A DNA stretch of 64,000 bases from Cupriavidus sp. WKF15 (GTDB lineage: Bacteria; Pseudomonadota; Gammaproteobacteria; Burkholderiales; Burkholderiaceae), in assembly GCF_029278605.1 (NCBI RefSeq), contig NZ_CP119572.1, positions 2,046,001-2,110,000 on the forward strand, read 5' to 3'. The notes under the pieces were generated by a model. The model had not been told where the DNA came from and searched no databases. It was given only the letters and a program-made list of their open reading frames with translations. Position numbers and translations under genes: made by a program. Below are positions 17,837 through 27,357 of the stretch, piece by piece. Numbering within the stretch: position 1 is the first letter of the stretch; each line of letters starts with the position of its first letter.

Positions 17837-19744
17837 TCAGGCTTTGCTGGCAACGTCCTGTTGCAGACGTTCCACAAACGCGGAAACGGGCATCACACCC
17901 AGATCCACATTGCCTCGGGCACGCACGGCCACTTGATTGGCATCCCGCTCCTTGTCGCCCACCACCAGCAGGTAGGGAATCTTCTGAAGCGAATGCTCGC
18001 GAATTTTATACGTAATTTTCTCGTTACGCAAATCGGCCTTCGCCCTAAACCCTTGTTTTAGCAGCGATTGCACGACGTTTTCGGCATATTCAGCCTGCGA
18101 TTCCGCGATATTCATGACCACCACCTGCTCTGGCGCCAGCCAGGCGGGCAGCGCACCTGCGTGGTTCTCGAGCAAGATACCCAGGAAGCGCTCGAACGAC
18201 CCGAGGATCGCCCGGTGCAGCATAACCGGACGTTTGCGCGAATTGTCCTCGGAGACGTATTCGGCATCCAGGCGCTCCGGCAGCACCAGATCAAGTTGCA
18301 GCGTGCCGCACTGCCATGAGCGGCCAATCGCATCCTTGATGTGGTACTCGACCTTCGGGCCATAAAAGGCCCCCTCGCCCGGCAGCTCTTCCCATTCCAC
18401 ACCACAGGCGCGCAGGGCCAGGCGCAGGCCTTCCTCCGCATGATCCCAGACTTCGTCCGAGCCGGCACGCTGGTCCGGTCGCAAGGACAGCTTGACCGCC
18501 ACATCCTTGAAGCCGAAGTCGTCGTACACCGAGAACGCCAGCTCGTTGAACGCCTTGGCCTCGGCCACGATCTGCTCTTCCGTGCAGAAGATATGCGCAT
18601 CGTCCTGCACAAAACCGCGCACGCGCATCAGCCCATGCAGCGCGCCTGACGGCTCGTTGCGGTGGCAGGCACCGAACTCGGCCAGGCGCAGCGGCAGGTC
18701 GCGGTAGGAGCGCAGCCCGTGATTGAAGATCTGCACATGACCTGGGCAGTTCATCGGCTTGATCGCGTAGTCGCGCTTCTCCGACTCCGTGACAAACATG
18801 TTCTCCTTGTAGTTCTGCCAGTGGCCGGACTTTTCCCAAAGCGAACGGTCCATCACCTGCGGCGTACGCACTTCGTCGTAGCCAGCCTCCGTCAGGCGGC
18901 CGCGCATGTACTGCTCGACGGCCTGCCACACCTGCCAGCCCTTCGGATGCCAGAACACCATGCCGGGCGCCTCTTCCTGCAGATGGAACAGGTCAAGCGA
19001 CTTGCCGAGCTTGCGATGGTCGCGCTTCTCGGCCTCTTCGAGCATATGCAGATAGGCTTCCTGGTCTTCCTTCTTGGCCCAGGCCGTGCCGTAGATGCGC
19101 TGGAGCATCTCGTTGTTGGCATCGCCGCGCCAGTAGGCGCCGGCCACCTTCATCAGCTTGAAGACCTTGAGCTTGCCTGTGGACGGCACGTGCGGGCCGC
19201 GGCACAGGTCGACAAACTTGCCTTCGCGGTACAGCCCGATCTCCTGGTCAGCCGGAATCGAGGCGATGATCTCGGCCTTGTACTTCTCGCCCATCGACTC
19301 GAACAGCGCCACCGCTTCGTCACGGTTCCACACCTCGCGCGTGACCTTCTCGTCCTTGCGCGACAGCTCCGTCATCTTCTTCTCGATGGCGGCGAGGTCT
19401 TCCGGCGTGAAGGGGCGCTTGTAGGCGAAGTCGTAGTAGAAGCCGTTCTCGATCACCGGCCCGATCGTCACCTGCGCTTCCGGGTAGAGTTCCTTGACCG
19501 CATAAGCCAGCAAGTGGGCCGTGGAGTGGCGGATGACATCAACGCCGTCGGCGTCCTTGTCCGTGATAATGGCCAGCGCCACATCGCGATCGATCGAGTA
19601 GCTCGTGTCGACGAGGTTGCCATCCACCTTGCCAGCCAGCGCGGCCTTGGCCAGGCCCGTGCCGATGCTTTGCGCCACTTCGGCAACCGTCACCGGGCCG
19701 GGAAACTCGCGACGGGACCCATCCGGCAGCGTGATTGCGATCAT
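17837..19744 (-). CDS. thrS: Threonyl-tRNA synthetase
   Basis: A 635-residue class II synthetase that charges tRNA-Thr. It has an N-terminal TGS domain ([28 protein letters not shown]), then the editing domain with [16 protein letters not shown] (HxxxH type), the catalytic core (motif 2 region [17 protein letters not shown]; zinc ligand in NCPGH), and a C-terminal anticodon-binding domain ([19 protein letters not shown]). GGAG seven bases before ATG 19744 sets the start. It leads the cluster thrS-infC-rpmI-rplT-pheST-ihfA. Confidence 0.99.
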   Translation of the reverse strand: MIAITLPDGSRREFPGPVTVAEVAQSIGTGLAKAALAGKVDGNLVDTSYSIDRDVALAIITDKDADGVDVIRHSTAHLLAYAVKELYPEAQVTIGPVIENGFYYDFAYKRPFTPEDLAAIEKKMTELSRKDEKVTREVWNRDEAVALFESMGEKYKAEIIASIPADQEIGLYREGKFVDLCRGPHVPSTGKLKVFKLMKVAGAYWRGDANNEMLQRIYGTAWAKKEDQEAYLHMLEEAEKRDHRKLGKSLDLFHLQEEAPGMVFWHPKGWQVWQAVEQYMRGRLTEAGYDEVRTPQVMDRSLWEKSGHWQNYKENMFVTESEKRDYAIKPMNCPGHVQIFNHGLRSYRDLPLRLAEFGACHRNEPSGALHGLMRVRGFVQDDAHIFCTEEQIVAEAKAFNELAFSVYDDFGFKDVAVKLSLRPDQRAGSDEVWDHAEEGLRLALRACGVEWEELPGEGAFYGPKVEYHIKDAIGRSWQCGTLQLDLVLPERLDAEYVSEDNSRKRPVMLHRAILGSFERFLGILLENHAGALPAWLAPEQVVVMNIAESQAEYAENVVQSLLKQGFRAKADLRNEKITYKIREHSLQKIPYLLVVGDKERDANQVAVRARGNVDLGVMPVSAFVERLQQDVASKA

Positions 19745-20113
19745 TTCGACTCTCCAGGATTCCACCCCGGCGCCTGGCGCTCGGCGGGCGGATCAAACTG
19801 CATCTTTTGTAGCACCGGCCCACCGCTAAAAAAGCGGCGCGCCGGCAACGTTCTTGGTGCTTGCGCACGGCAGGCGGCAAGCTTATCAGGCAGCTGGCAG
19901 GCGACAGACGAAAAAAAACGCGGCCAAGGCCGCGTTTCTCTTTGTCAAATCCGGACTCAACCGGGACGGAGGCGCACCTCGACTACTGTCGCATACCAGC
20001 GGTAGTAGTTCGCGGTGTCATGAACATGATGCCCTTCCGTTCCTTGTGAGATTGAATCGGACTTGCCACACTGTGTTGTTGTACTGCTCTTGTACAGCTT
20101 TACTGCAATTCGT
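19745..20113 (-). other. thrS upstream region
   Basis: This 369-base stretch without a gene lies between tRNA-Val and thrS, both on the minus strand. It contains the tRNA terminator at 19911-19937 and, between that and thrS, the presumed thrS promoter and leader. A short GC-rich inverted repeat surrounds 19822-19845. I could not assign promoter boxes reliably and see no T-box or tRNA-like leader. Confidence 0.4.
19911..19937 (-). terminator. Terminator downstream of tRNA-Val
   Basis: AAACGCGGCC (19916-19925) and its complement (19928-19937) form a tight GC-rich stem. On the minus strand the stem is followed by eight T residues. Confidence 0.88.
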
Positions 20114-20190
20114 TGGTAGGCTCGATTGGACTCGAACCAACGACCCCCACCATGTCAAGGTGGTGCTCTAACCAGCTGAGCTACGAGCCT
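20114..20190 (-). tRNA. tRNA-Val (anticodon GAC)
   Basis: A 77-base cloverleaf on the minus strand with acceptor stem AGGCTCG/CGAGCCT, discriminator A and encoded CCA. The D arm contains AGCTCAGCTGGTTAGAGC. The anticodon stem CCACC/GGTGG encloses TTGACAT (anticodon GAC), and the T loop is TTCGAGT. It follows relA by 21 bases and may be part of the same transcript. Confidence 0.96.
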
Positions 20191-20211
20191 AGCGAAGCAG
20201 CAATTATAGCC

Positions 20212-22431
20212 TTACTTTCTCCGCGCTTGCAATACCCCCTGCACATCTTCGATCAGCGACAGCGCGCGCTGGAGTTGCGTGGCCTCCGACACCTCGGCCG
20301 TGAACTGCATGCGCGCCACGCCCTTGCTCGACAGCGTCTTCACGCCGGTGACGTTGATCTTCTCGCGCGACAGCACTTCGGAGATATCGCGCAGCAGCCC
20401 CTGGCGGTCGACGGCCTCGACGTGGATGTCGACCGGATACACCGCATCACTCTTCTTGCCCCATTCGGTCTGGATCACGCGCTCGGGCGCACGCGCCGAA
20501 AGCTGCTGGAACGTGTGGCAGTTGCGCCGATGGATCGATACCCCGCGCCCGCGCGTGACGAAGCCCACGATCTCGTCGGGCGGCGCCGGCTTGCAGCAGC
20601 GCGACATCTGCGTCATCAGCGAGTCCACCCCGACCACGAGCACGCCGGTCTTGGCCCCGCGCGCCACGCTGGTGGCACGGCTCTTCTTGGTGACGGCATC
20701 CTCTTCGCTGACTGGCGCCTGCACCTCCCCTTCCGGGTGCCGCAGCGCGTGCTCCACATGGCGCAGGCTGAACTCTTCCTTCGCCACCGCGGCAAACAGC
20801 TCGTCCGGCGACTTGAAGCCGAGCCGCGTAGCCAGGTCTTCGAGCTTGACCGCGGTCTTGCCTTCGCGCTGGAGGGTCTTGTCGATCAGCACGCGCCCCT
20901 GCGCGATGGTCTCCTGCGAGTCCAGCGCATTGAACCACGCGCGCACCTTGGCCCGTGCGCGGCTGCTGGCCAGGTAGCCCAACTCCGGGTTGAGCCAGTC
21001 ACGCGATGGCCCGCCCTGCTTCACCGCGATGATCTCGACCGTCTGGCCATTCTTCAGCGGCGTATTCAGCGGCACCATGGTGCCATCTACGCGCGCGCCG
21101 CGGCAGCGGTGGCCAAGGTCGCTGTGCAGGTAGTAGGCAAAGTCCAGCGGCGTGGCGCCCTGCGGCAGCGCGATGACGCGCGCCTGCGGCGTCAGCACAT
21201 AGATGTGATCGTCGATCGCCGCATGCTTGAGCTGCTCCCACGGCGATTCATCGTGGGCCACGCTGTGGTCGGCGTCGTCTTTCCACGCCAGCAGCTGGCG
21301 CAGCCACGCGATCCTCTCGTCGTAGCTGTCGCTTGCGGCGAACTGTCCGCTATAGCCCTTGCTGCCCGCTTCCTTGTAGCGCCAGTGCGCCGCCACGCCG
21401 TACTCGGCGAAGTGGTGCATTTCATGCGTGCGGATCTGCACCTCGAACGCCCGGCCGTCGTCGCCGATCACCACCGTGTGCAGCGACTTGTAGCCATTCG
21501 ACTTGGGCCGCGAGATGTAGTCGTCGAACTCGCGCGGGATCGGCTGCCAGATGTGGTGGACGATACCAAGCACCGTATAGCAGTCCTTGATGTCGTCCAC
21601 GATTACGCGAAAGGCCCGCACATCGTACAGGTCAGCAAAGTCCAGCTCCTTGCCGCGCATCTTCTTCCAGATGCTGTAGATATGCTTGGGCCGCCCGCTC
21701 ACCTCGGCGCGGATGCCGGCCTCGGCCAGCTCCGACTGCAGGCGCGCGATGGCGCTGGCGATATAGCCTTCGCGTTCGATGCGCTTTTCGTCGAGCAGCT
21801 TCGCGATGCGCTTGTAGGTATCGGGCTGTTCGAAGCGGAACGCCAGGTCTTCCAGCTCCCACTTCATCTGCCAGATGCCCAGGCGGTTGGCGAGCGGCGC
21901 GTAGATGTCGAGCGTCTCGCGCGCGAGACCGGGCAGCGGCTCGCGCTTGTGCTGCGCCATCCAGCGCAGCGACTGCAGCCGCGACGCCAGGCGCACCAGC
22001 ACCACGCGGATATCCTGCGCGAATGCCAGCAGCATCTTGCGCAGCGCCTCCACCTGTTCGTGCCGGGCCTGCGCCACGTTGCGCGAATCCTCCTGCACGT
22101 CGTGTCCGCCCGCGATGGCGCCGATGCGCAGCAGCTGCCGCACGCCCTTCACCATCCTGCAGACATCCTCACCGAAGCGCGCCTCGATGTCCGCCTCGGT
22201 CGCGGGCGCGAACTCGGCCAGCGGAAACAGGCAGCAGGCGGCGCGTGCGGCATCGTCGACGCGCAGGCCGTCGAGGATGCGCAGCATCCCTTCCGCATGC
22301 GAGAGCACCGGCTCGCCGGTTGGCAGCAGCGCATCGCCCGCATGATCGCGCACGTACGCCAGCGCACGTTCGACCATGTCGGCGTCCGGTACACCGGCAA
22401 CCTGGCCTGCCAGGTCGGTGGACGTCACCAT
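20212..22431 (-). CDS. relA: GTP pyrophosphokinase RelA, (p)ppGpp synthetase
   Basis: A 739-residue long RSH protein that makes (p)ppGpp on stalled ribosomes. The N-terminal HD hydrolase domain is degenerate: the metal-binding HD pair is replaced (FPLAEFAPATEADIE region near residues 69-82), as in monofunctional RelA. The synthetase domain has GRPKHIYSIWKKM near 246 and REFDDYISRPKSNGYKSLHT near 300. The EFDD (Glu301-Asp304) is the acidic motif of RelA-type enzymes rather than the RFKD of SpoT-type. TGS (VLTPQARVIALPQGATPLDFAYYLH), helical/zinc-finger-like (RCCKPAPPDEIVGFVTRGRGVSIHRRNC) and C-terminal ACT domains follow. It is the last protein gene of the hydrolase-ridA-relA group. Confidence 0.97.
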   Translation of the reverse strand: MVTSTDLAGQVAGVPDADMVERALAYVRDHAGDALLPTGEPVLSHAEGMLRILDGLRVDDAARAACCLFPLAEFAPATEADIEARFGEDVCRMVKGVRQLLRIGAIAGGHDVQEDSRNVAQARHEQVEALRKMLLAFAQDIRVVLVRLASRLQSLRWMAQHKREPLPGLARETLDIYAPLANRLGIWQMKWELEDLAFRFEQPDTYKRIAKLLDEKRIEREGYIASAIARLQSELAEAGIRAEVSGRPKHIYSIWKKMRGKELDFADLYDVRAFRVIVDDIKDCYTVLGIVHHIWQPIPREFDDYISRPKSNGYKSLHTVVIGDDGRAFEVQIRTHEMHHFAEYGVAAHWRYKEAGSKGYSGQFAASDSYDERIAWLRQLLAWKDDADHSVAHDESPWEQLKHAAIDDHIYVLTPQARVIALPQGATPLDFAYYLHSDLGHRCRGARVDGTMVPLNTPLKNGQTVEIIAVKQGGPSRDWLNPELGYLASSRARAKVRAWFNALDSQETIAQGRVLIDKTLQREGKTAVKLEDLATRLGFKSPDELFAAVAKEEFSLRHVEHALRHPEGEVQAPVSEEDAVTKKSRATSVARGAKTGVLVVGVDSLMTQMSRCCKPAPPDEIVGFVTRGRGVSIHRRNCHTFQQLSARAPERVIQTEWGKKSDAVYPVDIHVEAVDRQGLLRDISEVLSREKINVTGVKTLSSKGVARMQFTAEVSEATQLQRALSLIEDVQGVLQARRK

Positions 22432-22457
22432 AGAGTCACCATGTCACCACGCCGTGT

Positions 22458-22820
22458 TCAGTTGAGCGCAGCGGTCACCACCACTTCGATCAGGTAATCG
22501 GGATTGGCCAGCTTCGCTTCGACGGTGGCACGCGGCGGCGTGTTGCCCTGCGCCACCCACGCGTCCCATACCTCGTTCATCGCGCCGATCAGGGCGATGT
22601 CGGTCAGGAAGATCTGGCACGACAGGATGCGCCTCTTGTCGCTGCCGGCCTCTGCCAGCAGGCGATCGATGTGGCCCAGCACTTCGCGGGTCTGGCCATG
22701 GATGTCGGCCTTCGGGTCGACTTCGGGCACCTGCCCGGCCAGGTAGACCACGCCGTTGTACACCGCGTATTCGGACAGGCGCTTGCCCACGTGGGCGCGC
22801 TTCAGTTCGTTGCTGCTCAT
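22458..22820 (-). CDS. RidA family protein
   Basis: A 120-residue protein of the RidA/YjgF family. Members hydrolyse reactive enamine/imine intermediates from PLP enzymes or have related deaminase roles. YNGVVYLAGQVPE near residue 21 and the C-terminal PPRATVEAKLANPDYLIEVVVTA agree with the family. The usual substrate-binding Arg is present in PPRATVE. It lies 26 bases before relA on the same strand. The exact subfamily is unclear; it is not an obvious canonical RidA. Confidence 0.9.
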   Translation of the reverse strand: MSSNELKRAHVGKRLSEYAVYNGVVYLAGQVPEVDPKADIHGQTREVLGHIDRLLAEAGSDKRRILSCQIFLTDIALIGAMNEVWDAWVAQGNTPPRATVEAKLANPDYLIEVVVTAALN

Positions 22821-22870
22821 GACATTTAAAACGAGTTCTGGTTGATACGAACGATCCGGCCCCGCGCCGC

Positions 22871-23755
22871 TCAGGCACCGCCCAGGAAAAACTGGCGCGC
22901 CACGGCAATCTGCGCCGGATCGATAAAAGTCGGTGCATGCCCCACATCCGGGATTTCCACCGAACTGACATGCTTGCCGCGGGCCACCATGTCCGCCACG
23001 GTGTCGCGCAGCAGCAGGTCCGATTGCGCACCACGCACGACCAGCACCGGCGCCGTGATGGCTTCAAACATCTGCCACATGGCGGCCTCGCCCGCGGCGA
23101 GCTGCTCCGGCGTGGCACCGCGGAACGGCACGGCCAGCGCCGGATCGTAATGCAAGCCCCATTCCAGGCCCTGCGCTCCCTGCACGGGCTTAAGGATCGC
23201 GGCATTGAGCTCGCGCCACTGTTCCGGCGTATGGCGTCCGAACGAGGCGCTGATGGTCTGCAAATAGGCCAGCCCTTCCTCAAAGGTCTTGAAGCGCACC
23301 GGCAGCCCGACGTAGGAACCGATCCGCTCCACGGCCGAGGCCGTGATGCGCGGACCCACGTCGTTGAGCAGCAGCTTGCGCACCGGCGAATTGGGCAGCC
23401 CCGCCAGGCCCATGCCGATCAGCCCGCCCATCGAGGTGCCGAACCAGTCGACCTTCTCCACGTTCAGCCTGGCGATCAGCGTGACCATGTCCGCCATGTA
23501 CTTCGGCACTACATATCCGTTCGGATCGCCCAGCCAGTCGGAACGCCCGCGGCCCGCCACGTCGGGGCACACCACGCGGTAATCGCCGCACAGCGACTGG
23601 GCCAGCGCGTCAAAGTCACGGCCCGTGCGCGTCAGGCCGTGCACGCACATCAGCACGCGCGGATTGGCCGGATCGCCCCATTCGTGGTAAGCCATGCGGT
23701 GCAGGCCCGCCGGACTGATGCACTGAACAAAGCCGAGGCGCGGACTGACAGACAT
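22871..23755 (-). CDS. Alpha/beta-fold hydrolase
   Basis: A 294-residue alpha/beta hydrolase. The oxyanion region is VHGLTRTGRDF near residue 39, and the nucleophile is Ser108 in GTSMGG. The acid lies in the VLVVRGAQSDLL strand, and the catalytic His is in PDVGHAPTF near residue 272. Such proteins hydrolyse esters or C-C bonds of small molecules; the substrate is unknown. GGGAG five bases before ATG 23755 chooses this start over a longer one. It is the first gene of the group with ridA and relA. Confidence 0.88.
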   Translation of the reverse strand: MSVSPRLGFVQCISPAGLHRMAYHEWGDPANPRVLMCVHGLTRTGRDFDALAQSLCGDYRVVCPDVAGRGRSDWLGDPNGYVVPKYMADMVTLIARLNVEKVDWFGTSMGGLIGMGLAGLPNSPVRKLLLNDVGPRITASAVERIGSYVGLPVRFKTFEEGLAYLQTISASFGRHTPEQWRELNAAILKPVQGAQGLEWGLHYDPALAVPFRGATPEQLAAGEAAMWQMFEAITAPVLVVRGAQSDLLLRDTVADMVARGKHVSSVEIPDVGHAPTFIDPAQIAVARQFFLGGA

Positions 23756-23944
23756 CTGAACTCCCTGACGAACCGGCCGCCGCACGGGCGTTGCCGGAGG
23801 TTGAGCAAAGCAGGATTGTACGCCGCAGCGGTTACAATGCCACTGCACAAGTCCACTGCGTCGGCCGCAGCACTGCGGCGATCGCGACGCGATTCGGCCG
23901 GACGCATCCGGCCACCCATTCTCTCGATCTCGACGGAGGCTTAC

Positions 23945-24721
23945 ATGCTCAAAGGCAAGACGGCACTGGTAACTGGCTCGACCAGCGGCATCGGACTCGG
24001 CATCGCGCAGGCACTAGCGGCACAAGGCGCCAACATTATCGCCAACGGCTTTGGTGACGTGGAGGACGCAAAGCGCGAGATCGCGCAGGCCGGCGCCGGC
24101 ATCAAGGTGGGCTACCACGGCGCGGACATGAGCAAGTCGTCCGAGATCGAGGACATGATGCGCTATGCCGAGACCGAGTTCGGCGGCGCCGATATCCTCG
24201 TCAATAACGCGGGGATCCAGTTCGTGGCGAATATCGAGGACTTCCCGACCGACCGCTGGGACGCGATCATCGCCATCAACCTGACCTCGGCCTTTCACAC
24301 CACGCGCCTGGCATTGCCCGGCATGAAGCAGAAGAACTGGGGCCGCATCATCAATGTCGCTTCGACCCACGGGCTGGTGGCGTCGGCGCAGAAATCCGCC
24401 TATGTGGCGGCCAAGCACGGCATCGTCGGCCTGACCAAGGTCACCGCGTTGGAAACCGCGCAGACCGGTGTCACGGCCAATGCCATCTGCCCGGGCTGGG
24501 TGCTGACGCCGCTGGTACAGAAGCAGGTCGATGCGCGCGCGCAGAAGGAAGGCATCCCGGTCGAGCAGGCCAAGCGCGAGCTGGTGATCGAGAAGCAGCC
24601 GTCGGGCCAGTTCGTCACGCCCGAGGAACTCGGCGCGCTGGCGGTGTTCCTGTCTTCGGAGGCGGCACGCCAGGTGCGCGGCGCAATCTGGAACATGGAC
24701 GGCGGCTGGGTCGCGCAGTAA
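23945..24721 (+). CDS. hbdH: 3-hydroxybutyrate dehydrogenase
   Basis: A 258-residue short-chain dehydrogenase that oxidises D-3-hydroxybutyrate to acetoacetate with NAD. It has the Rossmann motif TGSTSGIG (residues 10-17), NNAG at 87-90, and catalytic Ser140, Tyr153 and Lys157 (YVAAK). GQFVTPEELGALAVFLSSEAARQVRGAIWNMDGGW is the characteristic C-terminus. Full-length agreement with bacterial HBDH is high. GGAGG sits before ATG 23945. The convergent scoAB pair beyond the terminator would activate the product acetoacetate, so the region suits polyhydroxybutyrate or ketone-body turnover. Confidence 0.93.
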   Translation: MLKGKTALVTGSTSGIGLGIAQALAAQGANIIANGFGDVEDAKREIAQAGAGIKVGYHGADMSKSSEIEDMMRYAETEFGGADILVNNAGIQFVANIEDFPTDRWDAIIAINLTSAFHTTRLALPGMKQKNWGRIINVASTHGLVASAQKSAYVAAKHGIVGLTKVTALETAQTGVTANAICPGWVLTPLVQKQVDARAQKEGIPVEQAKRELVIEKQPSGQFVTPEELGALAVFLSSEAARQVRGAIWNMDGGWVAQ

Positions 24722-24740
24722 GCCTGACACCGCGCAACGC

Positions 24741-24770
24741 AAAAAGCCCCGCTGCGAAGCGGGGCTTTTT
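24741..24770. terminator. Bidirectional terminator between hbdH and scoB
   Basis: A perfect 13-bp stem (AAAAAGCCCCGCT at 24741-24753, complement at 24758-24770) around GCGA, with A-run and T-run ends. It serves both convergent genes. Confidence 0.93.
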
Positions 24771-24787
24771 GCATCCGGCTGAGGCGC

Positions 24788-25426
24788 TTACAGCAGCGGC
24801 GCGCCGGTCTTGCTCTGGATTTCCTCGCGGCTCACGCCCGGGGCGGTTTCCACCAGCTTCAGGCCGTCGGCCGTCACATCGATGACGCCCAGGTCGGTGA
24901 TGATGCGGTTGACCACGCCCACGCCGGTCAGCGGCAGGTTGCATTCCTTCAGGATCTTGATGTCCTCGGTGCCGTCCTTCTTCTTGGCGGTGTGTTCCAT
25001 CAGCACCACCACGCGGCCGACGCCGGCGACCAGGTCCATCGCGCCGCCCATGCCCTTGACCATCTTGCCCGGGATCATCCAGTTGGCCAGGTCGCCCTTC
25101 TCGCTGACCTGCATCGCGCCCAGGATGGCCAGGTTGATATGGCCGCCGCGGATCATCGCGAAGGAATCGGCCGACGAGAAGATCGACGAGCCCGGCAGCG
25201 TCGTCACGGTCTGCTTGCCGGCGTTGATCATGTCGGCGTCGACTTCGTCCTCGGTCGGGAACGGGCCGATGCCAAGCAGGCCATTTTCCGACTGCAGCCA
25301 CACCTCCATGCCTTCCGGGACCCAGTTGGCCACCAGGGTCGGCAGGCCGATACCCAGGTTGACGTAGAAACCGTCCTGCAGCTCGCTCGCCGCGCGAGCG
25401 GCCATTTCGTCACGTGTCCATGCCAT
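24788..25426 (-). CDS. scoB: 3-oxoacid CoA-transferase subunit B
   Basis: The 212-residue beta subunit of a two-subunit succinyl-CoA:3-ketoacid (acetoacetate) CoA-transferase. The catalytic glutamate is Glu47 in the SENG motif ([15 protein letters not shown]), which forms the enzyme-CoA thioester. [17 protein letters not shown] precedes it, and [23 protein letters not shown] and [23 protein letters not shown] follow as in the family. GGGAGAG precedes ATG 25426. It lies 14 bases after scoA. Confidence 0.94.
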   Translation of the reverse strand: MAWTRDEMAARAASELQDGFYVNLGIGLPTLVANWVPEGMEVWLQSENGLLGIGPFPTEDEVDADMINAGKQTVTTLPGSSIFSSADSFAMIRGGHINLAILGAMQVSEKGDLANWMIPGKMVKGMGGAMDLVAGVGRVVVLMEHTAKKKDGTEDIKILKECNLPLTGVGVVNRIITDLGVIDVTADGLKLVETAPGVSREEIQSKTGAPLL

Positions 25427-25440
25427 GATGTCTCTCCCTC

Positions 25441-26142
25441 TTACTTGGCGGCACGCACGGTGCGCTGCTCGATGCGTTTCTCGGGGGTGGTGTTCAGCAC
25501 CAGGCGCTTGACGAAGATACCAGCCAGGTGGATCTCGTCCGGGTCCAGTTCGCCGGTTTCGACGATGTGCTCGACCTCGGCAATGGTGAATTTGCCAGCC
25601 ATGGCGCACATCGGGTTGAAGTTGCGCGCGGTGCGGCGGAACACCAGGTTGCCGGCCTTGTCGGCCTTGTATGCCTTGACCAGCGCCACGTCGGCGGTCA
25701 GCGAACGCTCCATCACGTACTTTTCGCCGTCGAATTCGCGGATTTCCTTGCCTTCGGCCACGACCGTGCCCACGCCGGTCTTGGTGAAGAAGGCCGGGAT
25801 GCCCGAGCCGCCGGCGCGCAGCTTCTCGGCCAGCGTGCCCTGCGGCGTGAATTCGAGCTCGAGTTCGCCGGCCAGGTACTGGCGCTCGAACTCCTTGTTC
25901 TCGCCCACGTAGGACGAAATCATCTTCTTGATCTGGCGCGTGGCCAGCAGCTGGCCCAGGCCGAAGCCGTCCACGCCGGCGTTGTTGGAGATGCAGGTCA
26001 GTTGTTTGACACCGGTGTCGCGCAGCGCGGCGATCAGTGCCTCGGGAATGCCGCACAGGCCGAAACCGCCCACGGCGATCGTCTGGCCGTCGCGGACGAC
26101 GCCTGCAAGCGCCTCCGCGGCGCTGGCGTAGACCTTGTTCAT
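25441..26142 (-). CDS. scoA: 3-oxoacid CoA-transferase subunit A
   Basis: The 233-residue alpha subunit partner of scoB. Signature [20 protein letters not shown] is near residue 24 and [14 protein letters not shown] near 52. A longer upstream frame exists, but AAGGAG before ATG 26142 and the family start ([12 protein letters not shown]) settle it. The enzyme moves CoA from succinyl-CoA to acetoacetate, allowing its entry into central metabolism. The PAS-LuxR gene at 26315 is divergent and may regulate the pair. Confidence 0.94.
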   Translation of the reverse strand: MNKVYASAAEALAGVVRDGQTIAVGGFGLCGIPEALIAALRDTGVKQLTCISNNAGVDGFGLGQLLATRQIKKMISSYVGENKEFERQYLAGELELEFTPQGTLAEKLRAGGSGIPAFFTKTGVGTVVAEGKEIREFDGEKYVMERSLTADVALVKAYKADKAGNLVFRRTARNFNPMCAMAGKFTIAEVEHIVETGELDPDEIHLAGIFVKRLVLNTTPEKRIEQRTVRAAK

Positions 26143-26314
26143 GCTTCGCTCCTTCCTCGGTAGTCCCCTGTCGCCTGACCCGCCGCCGGGTTGTGCGGCG
26201 GACGACGCAAGGAAATTGTAACGGTACAATCGGCGGCGGGCGCCGCGTTCTCGTCCGACCGAAAGGATACGCAAGCCGCGCCACCTACGCCATTACGTAA
26301 AAATACATAAGTAG

Positions 26315-26860
26315 ATGCCCGCCATCGATTACCAGACCGCTTTCCAGCTCGCCCCCGTGGGCCTGGTGCTGTCCCGCGAGCGCATGATCGAGGACTGCAA
26401 CGACGAAGTCTGCCGCATCTTCGGCACCACGCGGCAGGCGCTGATCGGCGAATCATTCCAGGTGCTCTACCCTACGGCCGACGAATTCGAGCGCACCGGC
26501 GCGCGCATCGTGCCGATCATGAACAAGCGCGGCATGTATTCGGACGAACGGATCATGAAGCGCGCAGGCGGCGAGCTGTTCTGGTGCCACGTCACCGGCC
26601 GCTCGCTGGACCGCTCGCAGCCGCTCGGCGCCGGCATCTGGACGTTCGAGGACCTGTCGCAGAAGCGCCAGGTCACGGCCGAGCTGACCGCGCGCGAGCG
26701 CGACATTGCAGCGCAACTCGTGGAAGGCAAGACCAGCAAGCAAATAGGCAAGCTGCTGGCAATCAGCCCGCGTACGGTCGATATTTATCGGGCGCGGCTG
26801 ATGAAGAAATATGGGGCCAGTACGTCGGTCGATCTGGTGCAGCGGTTGGTGAACCACTGA
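26315..26860 (+). CDS. PAS-LuxR type transcriptional regulator
   Basis: A 181-residue protein with an N-terminal PAS sensor domain (about residues 7-118: FQLAPVGLVLSRERMIEDCNDEVCRIFG, then GELFWCHVTGRSLD) and a C-terminal LuxR-type helix-turn-helix (about 120-178: ELTARERDIAAQLVEGKTSKQIGKLLAISPRTVDIYRARLMKKYGA). It lacks a receiver domain, so it senses a ligand or redox state itself rather than phosphorylation. It is divergent from scoAB with 172 bases between, so control of that pair is the simplest guess. The stretch ATTACGTAAAAATACATAAG before the gene (about 26291-26310) is AT-rich and may hold promoter or operator elements. Confidence 0.9.
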   Translation: MPAIDYQTAFQLAPVGLVLSRERMIEDCNDEVCRIFGTTRQALIGESFQVLYPTADEFERTGARIVPIMNKRGMYSDERIMKRAGGELFWCHVTGRSLDRSQPLGAGIWTFEDLSQKRQVTAELTARERDIAAQLVEGKTSKQIGKLLAISPRTVDIYRARLMKKYGASTSVDLVQRLVNH

Positions 26861-26903
26861 GACCGGATTCGGGGAGGGTTTCTCCCCGGCAAACTTCAGC
26901 ACA

Positions 26904-27305
26904 TCATGCTTCGATGATCGCCCGGATCTCCGCAGGCACCGGCACTGACTTCTCCGCCGCATAGTCGCACCACACCACCTTGGCGCCACCTTCGGCCCAT
27001 ATGACATCGGGCATGTCGGTACGCACGATCTCCATGCGCGTCTCGAAGCTCGTGCGCCCAAGCTGCCCCGCATAAACGCGGCATTCGATCGTGCCCGGAT
27101 AGCGCAACTGCTTCAGGAACGTCATGTGGGCATTGATGATGACCGGCCCCTGCCCGGTCGCATCCTTGCCGCCGCGACCGAGCGATGCAAACCACTCGAT
27201 GCGCGCCTGCTCCATGTACTGGAAATACACGGTGTTGTTGACATGGCCCATCGCGTCCATGTCGCCCCAGCGGATCGGCATGACCGCCGTATAGACGTGC
27301 TTCAT
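26904..27305 (-). CDS. Hotdog-fold acyl-CoA thioesterase
   Basis: A 133-residue single hotdog domain of the 4-hydroxybenzoyl-CoA thioesterase/YbgC type, which cleaves acyl-CoA thioesters. RWGDMDAMGHVNNTVYFQYMEQARIEWF near the N-terminus holds the catalytic Asp of the family (WGDMDAMGHV). GGAG six bases before ATG 27305 supports the MKHVYTAVMPI start rather than the ATG four codons upstream. It lies beyond a hairpin after the TRAP receptor gene. Chain-length preference cannot be read. Confidence 0.88.
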   Translation of the reverse strand: MKHVYTAVMPIRWGDMDAMGHVNNTVYFQYMEQARIEWFASLGRGGKDATGQGPVIINAHMTFLKQLRYPGTIECRVYAGQLGRTSFETRMEIVRTDMPDVIWAEGGAKVVWCDYAAEKSVPVPAEIRAIIEA

Positions 27306-27321
27306 CACGGTCTCCAAAGCA

Positions 27322-27349
27322 ACAGGCCCGCCGTTGCCGGCGGGCCTGT
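27322..27349 (-). terminator. Hairpin between dctP and the thioesterase gene
   Basis: A perfect 12-bp GC-rich stem (ACAGGCCCGCCG at 27322-27333, complement at 27338-27349) with a 4-base loop, followed on the minus strand by TTGCTTT. It is a likely terminator of the TRAP operon, though the T-run is weak and some readthrough into the thioesterase is possible. Confidence 0.6.
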
Positions 27350-27357
27350 CCGTTGAT

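Noticed and set aside
19854..20171. A 105-codon plus-strand frame ending RLDWTRTNDPHHVKVVL, and another starting MVGSIGLEPTTPTMSRW at 20113
   Set aside because: Both read across the antisense strand of tRNA-Val(GAC). The second continues as a shadow of relA.
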